Below are positions 16,283-25,470 of a DNA stretch of 64,000 nt, piece after piece. Positions within the stretch are counted from its first letter, which is position 1. Each line of letters begins with the position of its first letter. Made by a program: the position numbers and the translations under genes. The notes beneath the pieces were generated by a model that saw only the letters and a program-made list of their open reading frames with translations, made no database searches and was not told the origin of the DNA. Source of the DNA: an uncultured Lachnospiraceae bacterium (lineage in GTDB: Bacteria; Bacillota; Clostridia; Lachnospirales; Lachnospiraceae); contig CADAHQ010000001.1 in assembly GCA_902787715.1 (NCBI GenBank), positions 248,001-312,000 on the forward strand, in the 5' to 3' direction.

Positions 16283-17890
16283 TTATTTCGCGTAATCGGT
16301 AACTCTGGACTCCCGAATCATGCTGATTTTAATCTGACCGGGATATTCAAGCTCGGACTCGATCTTCTTCGACAGCTCTCGTGCAATGAGAACCATATCG
16401 TCGTCGTTGACCTGCTCGGGAACAACCATAACACGGACTTCCCGTCCTGCCTGAATCGCGAAAGACTTCTCGACTCCTTTAAAGCTGTTGGCAATATCTT
16501 CTAATTGGTTCAGTCTGTTGGTGTAAGTATCCAAGGTCTCGCGCCGCGCGCCCGGGCGAGCTGCGGAAATCGTATCGGCCGCCTGTACGATGCAGGCAAT
16601 CAGCGAAGTTGCTTCGCAATCTCCGTGATGGGATGCAACCGCGTTGATGACAACCGGGGACTCCTTGTATTTCTTGCAGATATCAACACCGATCTGCACA
16701 TGGGTTCCTTCCATCTCATGATCGACGGACTTGCCGATATCATGCAGAAGGCCTGCGCGTTTCGCAAGGCGGACATCCGCTCCCATCTCGCCGGCCAGAA
16801 GTCCGGACAACAGGGAAACTTCAATGGAATGCTTCAGGGCGTTCTGCCCGTAACTGGTACGGAACTTCATCTTACCGAGCAGGCGAACAAGCTCGGGATG
16901 CAGTCCGTGAACTCCGGTCTTGAGGACAGCTGCCTCGCCCTCGTCGCGGATGATGGTCTCGACTTCCTTCTGTGCCTTGTCCACCATCTCCTCGATGCGG
17001 GCAGGATGAATACGGCCGTCGACAACCAAACGTTCAAGAGCGATTCTTGCAACCTCACGACGAATCGGATCAAAGCCCGAAAGGATAACTGCTTCCGGGG
17101 TGTCATCGATAATCAGATCGATGCCCGTCAGCGTCTCAATCGTGCGGATGTTGCGTCCTTCACGACCGATGATACGTCCCTTCATTTCATCGTTCGGCAA
17201 CTGAACAACGGAAATCGTTGCTTCGGCGACATGATCGGCTGCGCATTTCTGAATGGCATTCACGATCAATTCCTTCGCCTTCTTGTCCGCGGTCTCCTTC
17301 GCTTCGCTTTCCAGCTCGCGAATCATAACTGCGGTTTCGTGCTTTACATCTTCCTTAACAGATTCTAAAAGATATTCCTTAGCCTTATCGGAGGTGAATC
17401 CCGAGATTCGTTCCAACTCCTCGACCTGCTTCTTGCAATATTCGTCAGCTTCTGCAAGCTTCCGATCCAAATCCTGCTCTTTCTGGGTCATGCGAGTTTC
17501 TTTTTTCTCAAGGGACTCCAGCTTTCGATCCAGATTCTCCTCTTTCTGTGTCACCCTCTTCTCGTACCGCTGAACCTCAGCTCTGCGCTCTTTGATCTCG
17601 CGGTCCAAGTCGTTCTTTGCCCTGAGAGTCTCTTCCTTTGCTTCCAGGAGAGCCTCTTTCTTCGCTGTCTGCGCAATCTTCTGCGCATTGCGGGTGGCTT
17701 CCTCGACGATCTCCGCCGAGCGCTGCTCCGCAGAACCTACCTTTGCCTCATAGTTTTTCTTGCGAAGTAAAATCGCGAAAAACCAGCAAAGCGGTCCGAC
17801 AATCAAGGCGGTGACTGCTACTGCGACCAGCACGTAAACCCAGGGAAACGAGCCGTCCGCAACCAGAATCGAAAAGAAAGTATCTGGCAT
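16283..17890 (-). CDS. rny: Ribonuclease Y
   Basis: 535 aa with the chosen start. An N-terminal membrane anchor ([20 protein letters not shown]), a long charged coiled coil (residues about 40-190), a KH RNA-binding domain ([20 protein letters not shown]) and an HD phosphohydrolase domain ([20 protein letters not shown]) occur in the normal order. It is the membrane-bound endoribonuclease that starts mRNA decay in Firmicutes. The ATG at 17890 has GGAGG nine bases upstream; the longer frame would begin with a TTG inside the leader. It has its own promoter and terminator. Confidence 0.95.
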   Translation of the reverse strand: MPDTFFSILVADGSFPWVYVLVAVAVTALIVGPLCWFFAILLRKKNYEAKVGSAEQRSAEIVEEATRNAQKIAQTAKKEALLEAKEETLRAKNDLDREIKERRAEVQRYEKRVTQKEENLDRKLESLEKKETRMTQKEQDLDRKLAEADEYCKKQVEELERISGFTSDKAKEYLLESVKEDVKHETAVMIRELESEAKETADKKAKELIVNAIQKCAADHVAEATISVVQLPNDEMKGRIIGREGRNIRTIETLTGIDLIIDDTPEAVILSGFDPIRREVARIALERLVVDGRIHPARIEEMVDKAQKEVETIIRDEGEAAVLKTGVHGLHPELVRLLGKMKFRTSYGQNALKHSIEVSLLSGLLAGEMGADVRLAKRAGLLHDIGKSVDHEMEGTHVQIGVDICKKYKESPVVINAVASHHGDCEATSLIACIVQAADTISAARPGARRETLDTYTNRLNQLEDIANSFKGVEKSFAIQAGREVRVMVVPEQVNDDDMVLIARELSKKIESELEYPGQIKISMIRESRVTDYAK

Positions 17891-17946
17891 TGAAGTGCAC
17901 CTCCAAATATTCAATTGTTATTGTCGGAAAAGTATCCAACATTACT

Positions 17947-17975
17947 ATAATATACGAATCATGTCACGTTGTCAA
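17947..17975 (-). promoter_or_regulatory. Sigma-A promoter of rny
   Basis: Minus strand: -35 TTGACA (17970-17975), 17-bp spacer, -10 TATTAT (17947-17952). The leader is about 50 nt. Confidence 0.85.
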
Positions 17976-18048
17976 GGCAATTTCGCAAAAAGTAATACAC
18001 CTGTAGAATGCAAAATGACACGTCCGTTATAGCTCTTCTACAATAGAC

Positions 18049-19491
18049 TTACGCGCGGCTTCCGAGGTAGTAAAAGCCCTTGCATTCATCTAAGTTGACG
18101 CGAACCAGACTGCCGAGAAGCGCCTCTTCCGCCGGAAAATGCACCAGCAGATTGTTGTCCATCCGCCCCGTCATCAGGCCTTCCTCCGCTTTATATTCCT
18201 CGCAGAGGACGGTCACCGTCTGACCGGTAAGTTTCCTTGCCTCTTGTGCACTGACCTCTCCCACGGCCTTTAAAAGCCGCTGGAAACGCTCCGAGGCGAC
18301 CTCATCGCTCACCTGGTTTTCCATCTTCGCCGCCGGAGTTCCGTTGCGCTTGGAATACAGGAATGTATAGGCGCTCATAAAGCCCGCCTTCTGTACACAC
18401 TCGATGGTATCCGCCACGTCCTCCTCGGTCTCCCCGGGAAATCCGATGATGATATCGGTGGTCACGGCAACCCCCGGAATGCGGGCCTTGATTTTCTCCA
18501 CCAGGGCAAGGTACTGCTCCTTCGTATAATGGCGGTTCATGGCCTTAAGAACCTTGGTGCTTCCGGACTGCAGCGGAAGGTGAACATGCTTGCACACCTT
18601 ATCGTTAACCGCAATCTCCTCAATCAGCTCGTCCGACAGATCCTTCGGGTGCGGTGTCATAAAGCGGATCCGCTCGATGCCCTCCACTTCGCTGACCATC
18701 CGAAGAAGCTTTGCAAAGGTCACACCGTCGTCGTTGGTCTTGCCGTAGGAATTCACGTTCTGCCCGAGGAGCATCACTTCCTTGACGCCGTTCTTTGCAA
18801 GATGCCAAGCCTCCTCCACGATATCGGAAGCCTTTCTCGAGCGCTCCCTGCCGCGCACATAGGGGACGATGCAATAGCTGCAGAAGTTGTTGCAGCCGTA
18901 CATGATATTGATACCTGCTTTAAAACCGTATTTGTTGCTTCTCGGAAGGGACTCCACAATCTCCTTCGCCTTGTCCCAGACATCGATCACGAGACCGTCG
19001 CTCACCTCACGCTCGAACAAAAGCTCGGCGAGCTTATAGATGTTGTGGGTTCCGAAGATGACATCCACGAAGCGGTAGCTTTTGCGGATCTTCTCCACGG
19101 CCTGCGGTTCCTGCATCATGCAGCCGCACAGGATGATGCGCTTTTCGGGATGAAGCTTTTTGCGGTTTCCGAGATACCCGATGCGGCCGTACACGCGGGT
19201 GTTGGCGTTCTCCCGCACCGTGCAGGTGTTGTAAACCACCAGGTCCGCCTCCTCACTGTCCGACTCCTCATAGCCGATCTCCGAAAGAATCCCGGCTAAC
19301 GTCTCGGAATCCTTGGCGTTCATCTGGCACCCGAAGGTGGCGATATGCATGGTAAGCTTCCTGCCGGCCGCCTGTTCCTTCGCAAGTAAAAGCCCGCGGC
19401 ATACATCGATGAAATAGTACTGTCTCTCCGGCTCCGTCACCGGCGCAAGCGAGCGTACGCGCTCCGCATACGTGTCGTTTTGAAGACTCAT
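18049..19491 (-). CDS. miaB: tRNA-2-methylthio-N6-dimethylallyladenosine synthase
   Basis: 480 aa. It has the N-terminal MTTase domain (HIATFGCQMNAKDSETLAGI) with further cluster cysteines (YNTCTVRE, ILCGCMMQE), the radical SAM motif YGCNNFCSYCIVPYVRGRE and a C-terminal TRAM domain. It adds the 2-methylthio group to i6A37 in tRNAs reading UNN codons. The ATG at 19491 is preceded by CGGAGG, which lies directly after the T-run of the proA terminator, an unusual junction that may limit its expression. No separate promoter was seen. Confidence 0.95.
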   Translation of the reverse strand: MSLQNDTYAERVRSLAPVTEPERQYYFIDVCRGLLLAKEQAAGRKLTMHIATFGCQMNAKDSETLAGILSEIGYEESDSEEADLVVYNTCTVRENANTRVYGRIGYLGNRKKLHPEKRIILCGCMMQEPQAVEKIRKSYRFVDVIFGTHNIYKLAELLFEREVSDGLVIDVWDKAKEIVESLPRSNKYGFKAGINIMYGCNNFCSYCIVPYVRGRERSRKASDIVEEAWHLAKNGVKEVMLLGQNVNSYGKTNDDGVTFAKLLRMVSEVEGIERIRFMTPHPKDLSDELIEEIAVNDKVCKHVHLPLQSGSTKVLKAMNRHYTKEQYLALVEKIKARIPGVAVTTDIIIGFPGETEEDVADTIECVQKAGFMSAYTFLYSKRNGTPAAKMENQVSDEVASERFQRLLKAVGEVSAQEARKLTGQTVTVLCEEYKAEEGLMTGRMDNNLLVHFPAEEALLGSLVRVNLDECKGFYYLGSRA

Positions 19492-19500
19492 GTTACCTCC

Positions 19501-19529
19501 GAAAAAGCGGGCCGTTTTTCCCGGCCCGC
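19501..19529 (-). terminator. proA terminator abutting the miaB ribosome-binding site
   Basis: Minus-strand RNA: GCGGGCCG (19529-19522), loop GGAAAAA, CGGCCCGC (19514-19507), TTTTT, then immediately CGGAGG and the miaB ATG. It is a perfect 8-bp GC stem with a T-run 10 nt after the proA stop. Confidence 0.9.
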
Positions 19530-19539
19530 CAGAAATCTC

Positions 19540-20784
19540 TTAAGAGCGCACCTGACCGTTGCCGACGATCTGGTACTTGTAGGACGTGAGTTCCGCAAGT
19601 CCCATGGGGCCTCTTGCGTGCAGCTTCTGGGTGCTGATGCCGATCTCCGCGCCGAAACCGAACTCAAAGCCGTCCGTAAACCGTGTGGACGCATTCACGT
19701 AAACGCAGGCACTGTCCACGGCCCGCAGGAACAGATCCGCGGTCTTGCAATCCTTCGTGATGATGGCGTCGGAATGCTTTGTGTGGTAGCGGTTGATGTG
19801 GCGAATCGCCTCCTCCGCGGAATCCACGGTCTTGATGCTTAAGATGGCATCGAGATACTCGGTTCCGAAATCCTCCTCCGTCGCCTCGGCAAATTCACCC
19901 ACAATCGCCCGCGCCGCCTCATCGGCCCGGATTTCCACATGGTACGGTGCCAAAGCTTCCGCAAGCATCGGAAGGAATTTCTTTTCGACATCCCTGTGAA
20001 CCACCAGGGATTCGCAGGCATTGCAAACGCCCATTCTCTGGGTCTTTGCGTTGATGATAATCTCGATGGCCTTGTCAAGGTCGGCCTTTTTGTCAACGTA
20101 GATATGGCAGTTTCCGGTTCCGGTCTCAATCACCGGAATCGTGCTGTTCTCAAGGACAGTGCGGATTAAGTTTGCGCCGCCCCTCGGAATCAGGACGTCG
20201 ACGAACTGATTGAGCTTCATCAACTGCTTCGCGGTCTCGCGGTCCGTATCCTCAACCACGTATACCGCATCCTCGGTGATGCCGCATTCGGCGAGGCCTT
20301 TGCGAAGGATAGCACCGAGGGCAATGTTACTGTTGATGGCGTCGCTGCCGCCCTTTAAAATCACGGCATTTCCCGTCATAAAACAAAGTCCGAAGGCGTC
20401 CACCGTAACGTTGGGACGGGACTCGTAGATGATGCCGATAACGCCGAAGGGAACGCGCACCTTGCGAATGCGAAGGCCGTTGGGGCGCTTCCACTGGGCG
20501 ATGGTTTCCCCGATGGGGTCCTTCAACTCCGTGATAATCACAAGGCCGTCCGCCATGGCCTCAATGCGGCTGTCCGAAAGGCGAAGGCGGTCCACCATGG
20601 ACTCCTTCACACCCTTCTCGATCGCAGCGGCAACGTCTTTTTCATTGGCCGCAAGAATCTCCTTATGGCTCTTCCGAAGCATGTCCGCAATCTTCAAAAG
20701 GGCCTCTCTCTTCTTCTCCGTCGAAAGCAGGGCAAGCTCTCCGGCTGCCTCCTGTGCCTTTCTTCCCGTAATCATCAGATTCAT
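19540..20784 (-). CDS. proA: Glutamate-5-semialdehyde dehydrogenase
   Basis: 414 aa. It follows the gamma-glutamyl phosphate reductase pattern: [35 protein letters not shown], and the catalytic cysteine in [14 protein letters not shown]. It uses NADPH to reduce glutamyl-5-phosphate in proline synthesis. The ATG at 20784 has AAAGGAG eight bases upstream and overlaps the fau stop by 4 nt; the longer frame would overlap fau further and lacks a Shine-Dalgarno. ProB, its pathway partner, is three genes upstream in the same operon. Confidence 0.95.
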   Translation of the reverse strand: MNLMITGRKAQEAAGELALLSTEKKREALLKIADMLRKSHKEILAANEKDVAAAIEKGVKESMVDRLRLSDSRIEAMADGLVIITELKDPIGETIAQWKRPNGLRIRKVRVPFGVIGIIYESRPNVTVDAFGLCFMTGNAVILKGGSDAINSNIALGAILRKGLAECGITEDAVYVVEDTDRETAKQLMKLNQFVDVLIPRGGANLIRTVLENSTIPVIETGTGNCHIYVDKKADLDKAIEIIINAKTQRMGVCNACESLVVHRDVEKKFLPMLAEALAPYHVEIRADEAARAIVGEFAEATEEDFGTEYLDAILSIKTVDSAEEAIRHINRYHTKHSDAIITKDCKTADLFLRAVDSACVYVNASTRFTDGFEFGFGAEIGISTQKLHARGPMGLAELTSYKYQIVGNGQVRS

Positions 20785-21359
20785 GCCAAACGCTCCTTTC
20801 CGGTATCGATGCAACCGATCTCCGTAACGATGATATCCGCCGGGACATCCTGCTCGTCCACCGGCAGCGACTCCGTCTCCTGCAGGCTGTACGCAAGCAT
20901 CACCCGCGGAATCTGCTCATGCTTCTTCTGGTATCTGTCATAGTAACCGCCGCCGTACCCGAGACGGTCTCCGCTGTTGGTATAGGCAACGCCCGGGAGA
21001 AGCAACAGACACTTCTCCTCCGCGTCGTAATTTACACTCTCGCCCGTCACCGGCTCCATGATTCCGTACCGGCCGGGGGCTAAGTCGTCGAAGGAGCGGA
21101 TGTACTCAAACTCCATGCTCTTTTCGTCTACGCACTTCGGCACCGCGACGCGCTTTCCGTCCCTCCACGCCTTTTCAATCAGAAAATGCGTGTTCACCTC
21201 CGAGCTGAACGACATATACGCAAGCACCACGGAAGCGTCCGTGTATTCCCTGCGCTCCACGAGATGTTCCGCGATACAGCCGCTGTAGAGAAGAATTCTC
21301 TCAGCGGACAGGGAGCTGCGTTTCCGTTTCATAACTTTGCGAAGTTCCGATTTCTCCAT
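20781..21359 (-). CDS. fau: 5-formyltetrahydrofolate cyclo-ligase
   Basis: 192 aa, the usual length. [18 protein letters not shown] at the start and [25 protein letters not shown] near the end match the family. It converts 5-formyl-THF to 5,10-methenyl-THF with ATP. The ATG at 21359 has GGAGG five bases upstream. It overlaps proA by 4 nt, so it is coupled to proline synthesis genes that have no direct metabolic link to it. A possible internal promoter sits at 21389-21416. Confidence 0.92.
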   Translation of the reverse strand: MEKSELRKVMKRKRSSLSAERILLYSGCIAEHLVERREYTDASVVLAYMSFSSEVNTHFLIEKAWRDGKRVAVPKCVDEKSMEFEYIRSFDDLAPGRYGIMEPVTGESVNYDAEEKCLLLLPGVAYTNSGDRLGYGGGYYDRYQKKHEQIPRVMLAYSLQETESLPVDEQDVPADIIVTEIGCIDTGKERLA

Positions 21360-21388
21360 TCCGTCCTCCGGGAAAATGACTTTTTGAC

Positions 21389-21416
21389 AGTATATGTATG
21401 TGCGATTAGTCAACAA
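21389..21416 (-). promoter_or_regulatory. Possible internal promoter for fau-proA
   Basis: Minus strand: -35 TTGTTG (21411-21416), 16-bp spacer, -10 TATACT (21389-21394). It overlaps the 3' end of the DUF896 gene. The -35 match is modest. Confidence 0.45.
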
Positions 21417-21573
21417 CCTCGATGTTGTCGAGGATGCTCTTTAAATTCTCGCGAACCGAGCGAATGTATTCGGCGCGAAGTCTCGCCTGCTCCTCCGCCT
21501 CCTCGGGCGTAAGGCCGGTTTCCTTCGACTTGTGATACAGTTCGTTGATCCGCTTGATGCCTTCTTCGGTCAT
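21406..21573 (-). CDS. DUF896 (YnzC-type) small protein
   Basis: 55 aa, found by reading the minus strand between proB and fau. It begins MTEEGIKRINELYHKSKETG and continues LTPEEAEEQARLRAEYIRSV, the helical hairpin of DUF896/YnzC proteins. Function unknown; B. subtilis YnzA/YnzC homologues have been linked loosely to stress or cell division, without a defined activity. Its ATG overlaps the proB stop by 4 nt (21570-21573), so it is translationally coupled. Confidence 0.9.
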   Translation of the reverse strand: MTEEGIKRINELYHKSKETGLTPEEAEEQARLRAEYIRSVRENLKSILDNIEVVD

Positions 21574-22427
21574 GAAAGCGCCTCCTCGTGCTTCTTGTTA
21601 AGATAATCAATCAAATGGAAATTCTCGTTTTTGTGGGCGCGGAACAAAGTACCTTCGTTCCGTCCCTCGAGAACATGGCGAAGCTTCTTCATATCGTCCG
21701 CGTTGCAGATGACAGTGTCGGCCCCCGCGTCGTTGGCGATGCGGGCTGCGGCAACCTTCGTCGCCATACCGCCGGTTCCGAACTCCGAAACCGCGCCGCC
21801 TGCCATAGCTTCAAAATCATCGGTGATGTAATCAATCTCCTCGATGAGCTTTGCGTTGGGATTGACCTTCGGATTGTCGTCGTAGAAGCCGTCCACATCC
21901 GAAAGCACAATCAGAAGATCCGCGTGAATCAGCGCCGCAACGATGGCCGAGAGCGTGTCGTTGTCGCCGAACTCGATCTCATCCGTAACAACGGTGTCGT
22001 TCTCGTTTACGATGGGAATGACCCCCATGGAAAGAAGCTCGGCAAATGTAGCCCTTGCATTCCGGCGGTTCTCATCGTGAATCATGGTAAGCTTTGTGAT
22101 CAGCACCTGTGCGGGCACCTTGTTGTACTCCGCAAACAGCCGCTGGTAAACCATCATAAGTCTTGTCTGACCGATGGCGGCGCAGGCCTGCTTCACGGAT
22201 TTCTCCTTCGGGCGCTCGTTGATTTTCATGGTCTTCCGACCAACAGCGATAGCGCCGGAGGAAACCAGAACCACGTCCTTTCCGCTGTTGGAGATGTCCG
22301 CAACGATGCGAACGAGCCGCTCCATCTTCACGAGGTCCATATCGCCGGTCTCCGGATGTACCAACGAGGACGATCCGATTTTGATGACAATCCGTTTCTT
22401 ACCGGCCATTAATTCCTTGCGATCCAT
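21570..22427 (-). CDS. proB: Glutamate 5-kinase
   Basis: 285 aa. It has the amino-acid kinase fold: RIVIKIGSSSLVHPETGDMD, VLVSSGAIAVGRK, IPIVNENDTVVTDEIEFGDN, and GTGGMATKVAAARIANDAGA. It phosphorylates glutamate in the first step of proline synthesis. The C-terminal PUA domain of longer ProB proteins (about 365 aa) is absent, as in many clostridial forms. The frame is open to 22583, but the ATG at 22427 (GGGAG twelve bases upstream) or the ATG six codons further in (AAGGA close upstream) fits the family; the choice between them is uncertain. Confidence 0.92.
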   Translation of the reverse strand: MDRKELMAGKKRIVIKIGSSSLVHPETGDMDLVKMERLVRIVADISNSGKDVVLVSSGAIAVGRKTMKINERPKEKSVKQACAAIGQTRLMMVYQRLFAEYNKVPAQVLITKLTMIHDENRRNARATFAELLSMGVIPIVNENDTVVTDEIEFGDNDTLSAIVAALIHADLLIVLSDVDGFYDDNPKVNPNAKLIEEIDYITDDFEAMAGGAVSEFGTGGMATKVAAARIANDAGADTVICNADDMKKLRHVLEGRNEGTLFRAHKNENFHLIDYLNKKHEEALS

Positions 22428-22471
22428 AAAAATATTACACTCCCTGGTTTTTATAGTTGCGATGTATCCCG

Positions 22472-24148
22472 TCAATTCTTCATTTTCAGCGACTTGTATT
22501 CCGCCATAATCGCTTCCGCGACGCGAAGTCCGTCGATTGCCGCCGACATGATGCCGCCCGCATATCCAGCGCCCTCTCCGCAAGGGTACAGCCCCGCGTG
22601 GTCCGGCGCCTGCAGGGATTCATCCCGCAGGATGCGCACCGGGGACGACGTCCTCGACTCAATCGCCTGCAAAAGAGCATCGCCGCCCGCATATCCCGGC
22701 ATCTTCGCATCAAAAGCCTGCATTCCCTCATCGATGGCGGAAGCCATATACTCCGGAAGCACCGAATGAAGCTCCGTGTAGGAGACAGCTCCCTTGTTGA
22801 CCGGCGGTATGGACCCACAGCCGGTGCTGGGAACCCGCTCCCGGAAGTCCGCATACCGCTGCGTGGGAATCTTCCCGCCGCCCGCGCGGTACGCAAGCTC
22901 CTCAAGTCTTCTCTGGTATTCCATCCCGATCAAAGGCGCCGGAATCTCCTCCGAAGAAGGCGCCCCAAGCTCCGGATGTTCCCTGAGAATCCGCTCATAA
23001 TCCGCAGCGCAATCCTCCGGAGAAACCGTCACCACAACCGCAGCGTTGGAGTTCTCCGCAGCGCGGTCGAAATTGCTCATGCCGTTCACGGCAAGCCGCC
23101 CCGGCTCGCTGGATGCATTTATCACATATCCGCCCGGACACATGCAGAAGGAATACACGCCCCTTCCGTCCCCGCAGGTGTGGGTAACCTTGTAGTCCGC
23201 CGCCGGCAGTTTTGAGGCTGCCTCGCCGTACTGCGTCGCATCCACCCATGTCCGCGGATGCTGCACGCGAACGCCCATGGCAAATGCCTTCGGCTCCATG
23301 GCAAGGCTACCCTCGAGGGTCTCAAAGGTGTCTCTTGCGGAGTGCCCGATGGCAAGGACCGCAACCTCCGTAGGAACAGTTTCACTCACGCCGTCGTGCT
23401 CGCACACAAGTCCCGAAAGCTTCCCGTTTTCGAACAGGAAATCCTTCACCGTGGTCCCGGTCCGAAGTGTACCCCCGAGCCGCACAATCTCCTCAGAAAG
23501 CCCTGCGACAACCGTCCGAAGCCGGTCCGTCCCCACATGGGGTTTGTTCCGGTACAGAATCTCCTCGGGCGCCCCGAAGGAAACAAAAGTCTTAAGAACA
23601 AAGGCTCCGCGACCTTCGCGGTCCTTGATTAGCGTATTTAACTTGCCGTCGGAAAATGCACCCGCACCTCCGACGCCGAACTGCACATTGGAGTCCGGAT
23701 CCAAAACGCCGGTTTCGAAAAACCGCTCCACATCCTCTGCGCGCTCCTCGATGGCTTTCCCCCGTTCAATTAAGACCGGGGCAAATCCTTCCCTTGCAAG
23801 CAGGAATGCGGCAAACAAACCGGCAGGACCGGCGCCGATAACCACGGGTCTCGACGTAAGCTCCGCCGTCCCCGTTACCTTCGGTTCGTACACGGTCTCT
23901 TTCCAATAATCCCATCGACCGTTCGGCTTCCCCTTCATCCGGACGCCTTCCCGAAGCGTCACCGCTACCTCGCAGGAGTAAGCAATCTCCGACTTCTTCC
24001 GGGCATCCAAGGACTGCTTTAACAGCCGTACCGACGCAATGTCCGAAGACGGCATCCGAAGCGCCGACGCCGCTTTCGCAGCCAAATCTTCTGCGGAAAA
24101 ACCAATCGGCATATGCAATTGCGATAGTTTAATCTGTACCGGCTTCAT
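22472..24148 (-). CDS. FAD-dependent oxidoreductase, COG2509 family
   Basis: 558 aa. An N-terminal ~80-residue region precedes a dinucleotide-binding motif (VIGAGPAGLFAAFLLAREG). The conserved GGAGAFSDGKLNT, FSMCPGG-like CMCPGGYVINASSEPG and NGMSNFDRAAENSNAAVV follow, and PCGEGAGYAGGIMSAAIDGL closes the FAD site. The family is annotated as uncharacterised FAD-dependent dehydrogenases; the substrate is unknown. The ATG at 24148 overlaps the upstream flavoprotein stop by 4 nt, so both are made from one message. Confidence 0.9.
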   Translation of the reverse strand: MKPVQIKLSQLHMPIGFSAEDLAAKAASALRMPSSDIASVRLLKQSLDARKKSEIAYSCEVAVTLREGVRMKGKPNGRWDYWKETVYEPKVTGTAELTSRPVVIGAGPAGLFAAFLLAREGFAPVLIERGKAIEERAEDVERFFETGVLDPDSNVQFGVGGAGAFSDGKLNTLIKDREGRGAFVLKTFVSFGAPEEILYRNKPHVGTDRLRTVVAGLSEEIVRLGGTLRTGTTVKDFLFENGKLSGLVCEHDGVSETVPTEVAVLAIGHSARDTFETLEGSLAMEPKAFAMGVRVQHPRTWVDATQYGEAASKLPAADYKVTHTCGDGRGVYSFCMCPGGYVINASSEPGRLAVNGMSNFDRAAENSNAAVVVTVSPEDCAADYERILREHPELGAPSSEEIPAPLIGMEYQRRLEELAYRAGGGKIPTQRYADFRERVPSTGCGSIPPVNKGAVSYTELHSVLPEYMASAIDEGMQAFDAKMPGYAGGDALLQAIESRTSSPVRILRDESLQAPDHAGLYPCGEGAGYAGGIMSAAIDGLRVAEAIMAEYKSLKMKN

Positions 24149-25395
24149 CCTTTGCTCCGTGCTTCCCTTCGCGCCGCAGCGCGACCGCAGACGGTGCCTG
24201 TGGCAAATGCCCACTGCAGATTGTATCCTCCGCAGTTTCCGTCCATATCCAACAATTCTCCGGTCACAAACAGCCCCGCATGTCCCCGCACTTCACAGCT
24301 TTCGGGGTCAATTGCCGTAAGGGGCACGCCGCCGCGCATCACCTGCGCATATTCCCACGGCCGTGTGCCGGTCACCGTATATTCCGATTTAGCAAGGCGC
24401 CTCACAAGTTCCTCCCGCTTTTTTTCCGTAACCGCAGAAACCGGCGCCTCCGGGTCGATTCCGCTGTCCTTAAGAAGAACAAACAAAAGCTTCTTAGGAA
24501 CCAGACCGTCCATGGCCTCCTCCGCACTTCTGCCGCGGAAGGTTTCCTCGCTCGTCCGTCTTCCAATCTCCGCGGATATCTCCTCTGCGGTCATATCCGG
24601 AAGGCTGTTCACTGCGATTGTCACAGGGCATCTGCCGTCCCGAAGCGCTTCCGAAGCGTACCGTGAAAGCTGCATCACGGGGATACCGCTGATGCCGTAA
24701 TCCGTCCAGACAATCTCGCCGTGCTCTTTATAGGATTCATTTCCGACGGTAAGTGTCACCTCGGCTTCCATTCGCACACCGCTCACGGTCTTCGCGTGAG
24801 GATTCTTGCAAAGAAGCGGCACCAAAGCAGGCGTAGGGTCATTTACGGGTACACCCAGAGAGCGAAGCATCCGAAGACCGAAATCGCTCTGTCCGAGGCG
24901 CTCACCGGCAGGTCCGCCGCAGGCGAACACCACGGTCTCCGACCGCATCCGGTACTCTTTCCCGTCGATTGTATAGAAAATCTCGTAATCGTTGTCACTG
25001 CCGGAAACCTTCGTGACATCCGCCCCGAAGAGGACGCGCACGCGAAGCCTGCGCATCTCCGAAGAAAGCGCCGTCACGACAGACAACGCCTGTTCCGACC
25101 GGGGATACCGATACCCCCGCTTCTCCTTTGTGAGGATTCCGATTTCCCGGAAGAAGGAAAGCAATGCCTCCTCCGAAAATGCATCCACAATCCCCGCAAT
25201 CTCCTCCCGGCATTCGCCGCGGAAATTCTCGAGGGACTGGTTGTCATTTGTGAGGTTGCATTTGCCGTTTCCGGTGGCAAGAAGCTTGCGTCCCGGGCGG
25301 TCGTTATGTTCCAACACCGTGACGGCAGCGCCCGCCCGCGCAGCCTGGATGGCGGCAAGCATTCCGGATGCACCGCACCCGATGATACAAATCAT
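24145..25395 (-). CDS. HI0933-like / aminoacetone-oxidase-family flavoprotein
   Basis: 416 aa. It starts MICIIGCGASGMLAAIQAAR, a Rossmann FAD site, followed by LEHNDRPGRKLLATGNGKCN, the signature of the HI0933/YhiN family, and ends with FVTGELLDMDGNCGGYNLQW. Some members oxidise aminoacetone, but most have no known reaction. The ATG at 25395 has GGAAGGAGG five bases upstream; the longer frame up to 25443 has no such site. Confidence 0.92.
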   Translation of the reverse strand: MICIIGCGASGMLAAIQAARAGAAVTVLEHNDRPGRKLLATGNGKCNLTNDNQSLENFRGECREEIAGIVDAFSEEALLSFFREIGILTKEKRGYRYPRSEQALSVVTALSSEMRRLRVRVLFGADVTKVSGSDNDYEIFYTIDGKEYRMRSETVVFACGGPAGERLGQSDFGLRMLRSLGVPVNDPTPALVPLLCKNPHAKTVSGVRMEAEVTLTVGNESYKEHGEIVWTDYGISGIPVMQLSRYASEALRDGRCPVTIAVNSLPDMTAEEISAEIGRRTSEETFRGRSAEEAMDGLVPKKLLFVLLKDSGIDPEAPVSAVTEKKREELVRRLAKSEYTVTGTRPWEYAQVMRGGVPLTAIDPESCEVRGHAGLFVTGELLDMDGNCGGYNLQWAFATGTVCGRAAARREARSKG

Positions 25396-25470
25396 ACCGT
25401 CCTCCTTCCTGCGTGTACACGCAAGGCAAACCGACACAGCCACATCGTCATTTTGTACCCGTCCGCGACC

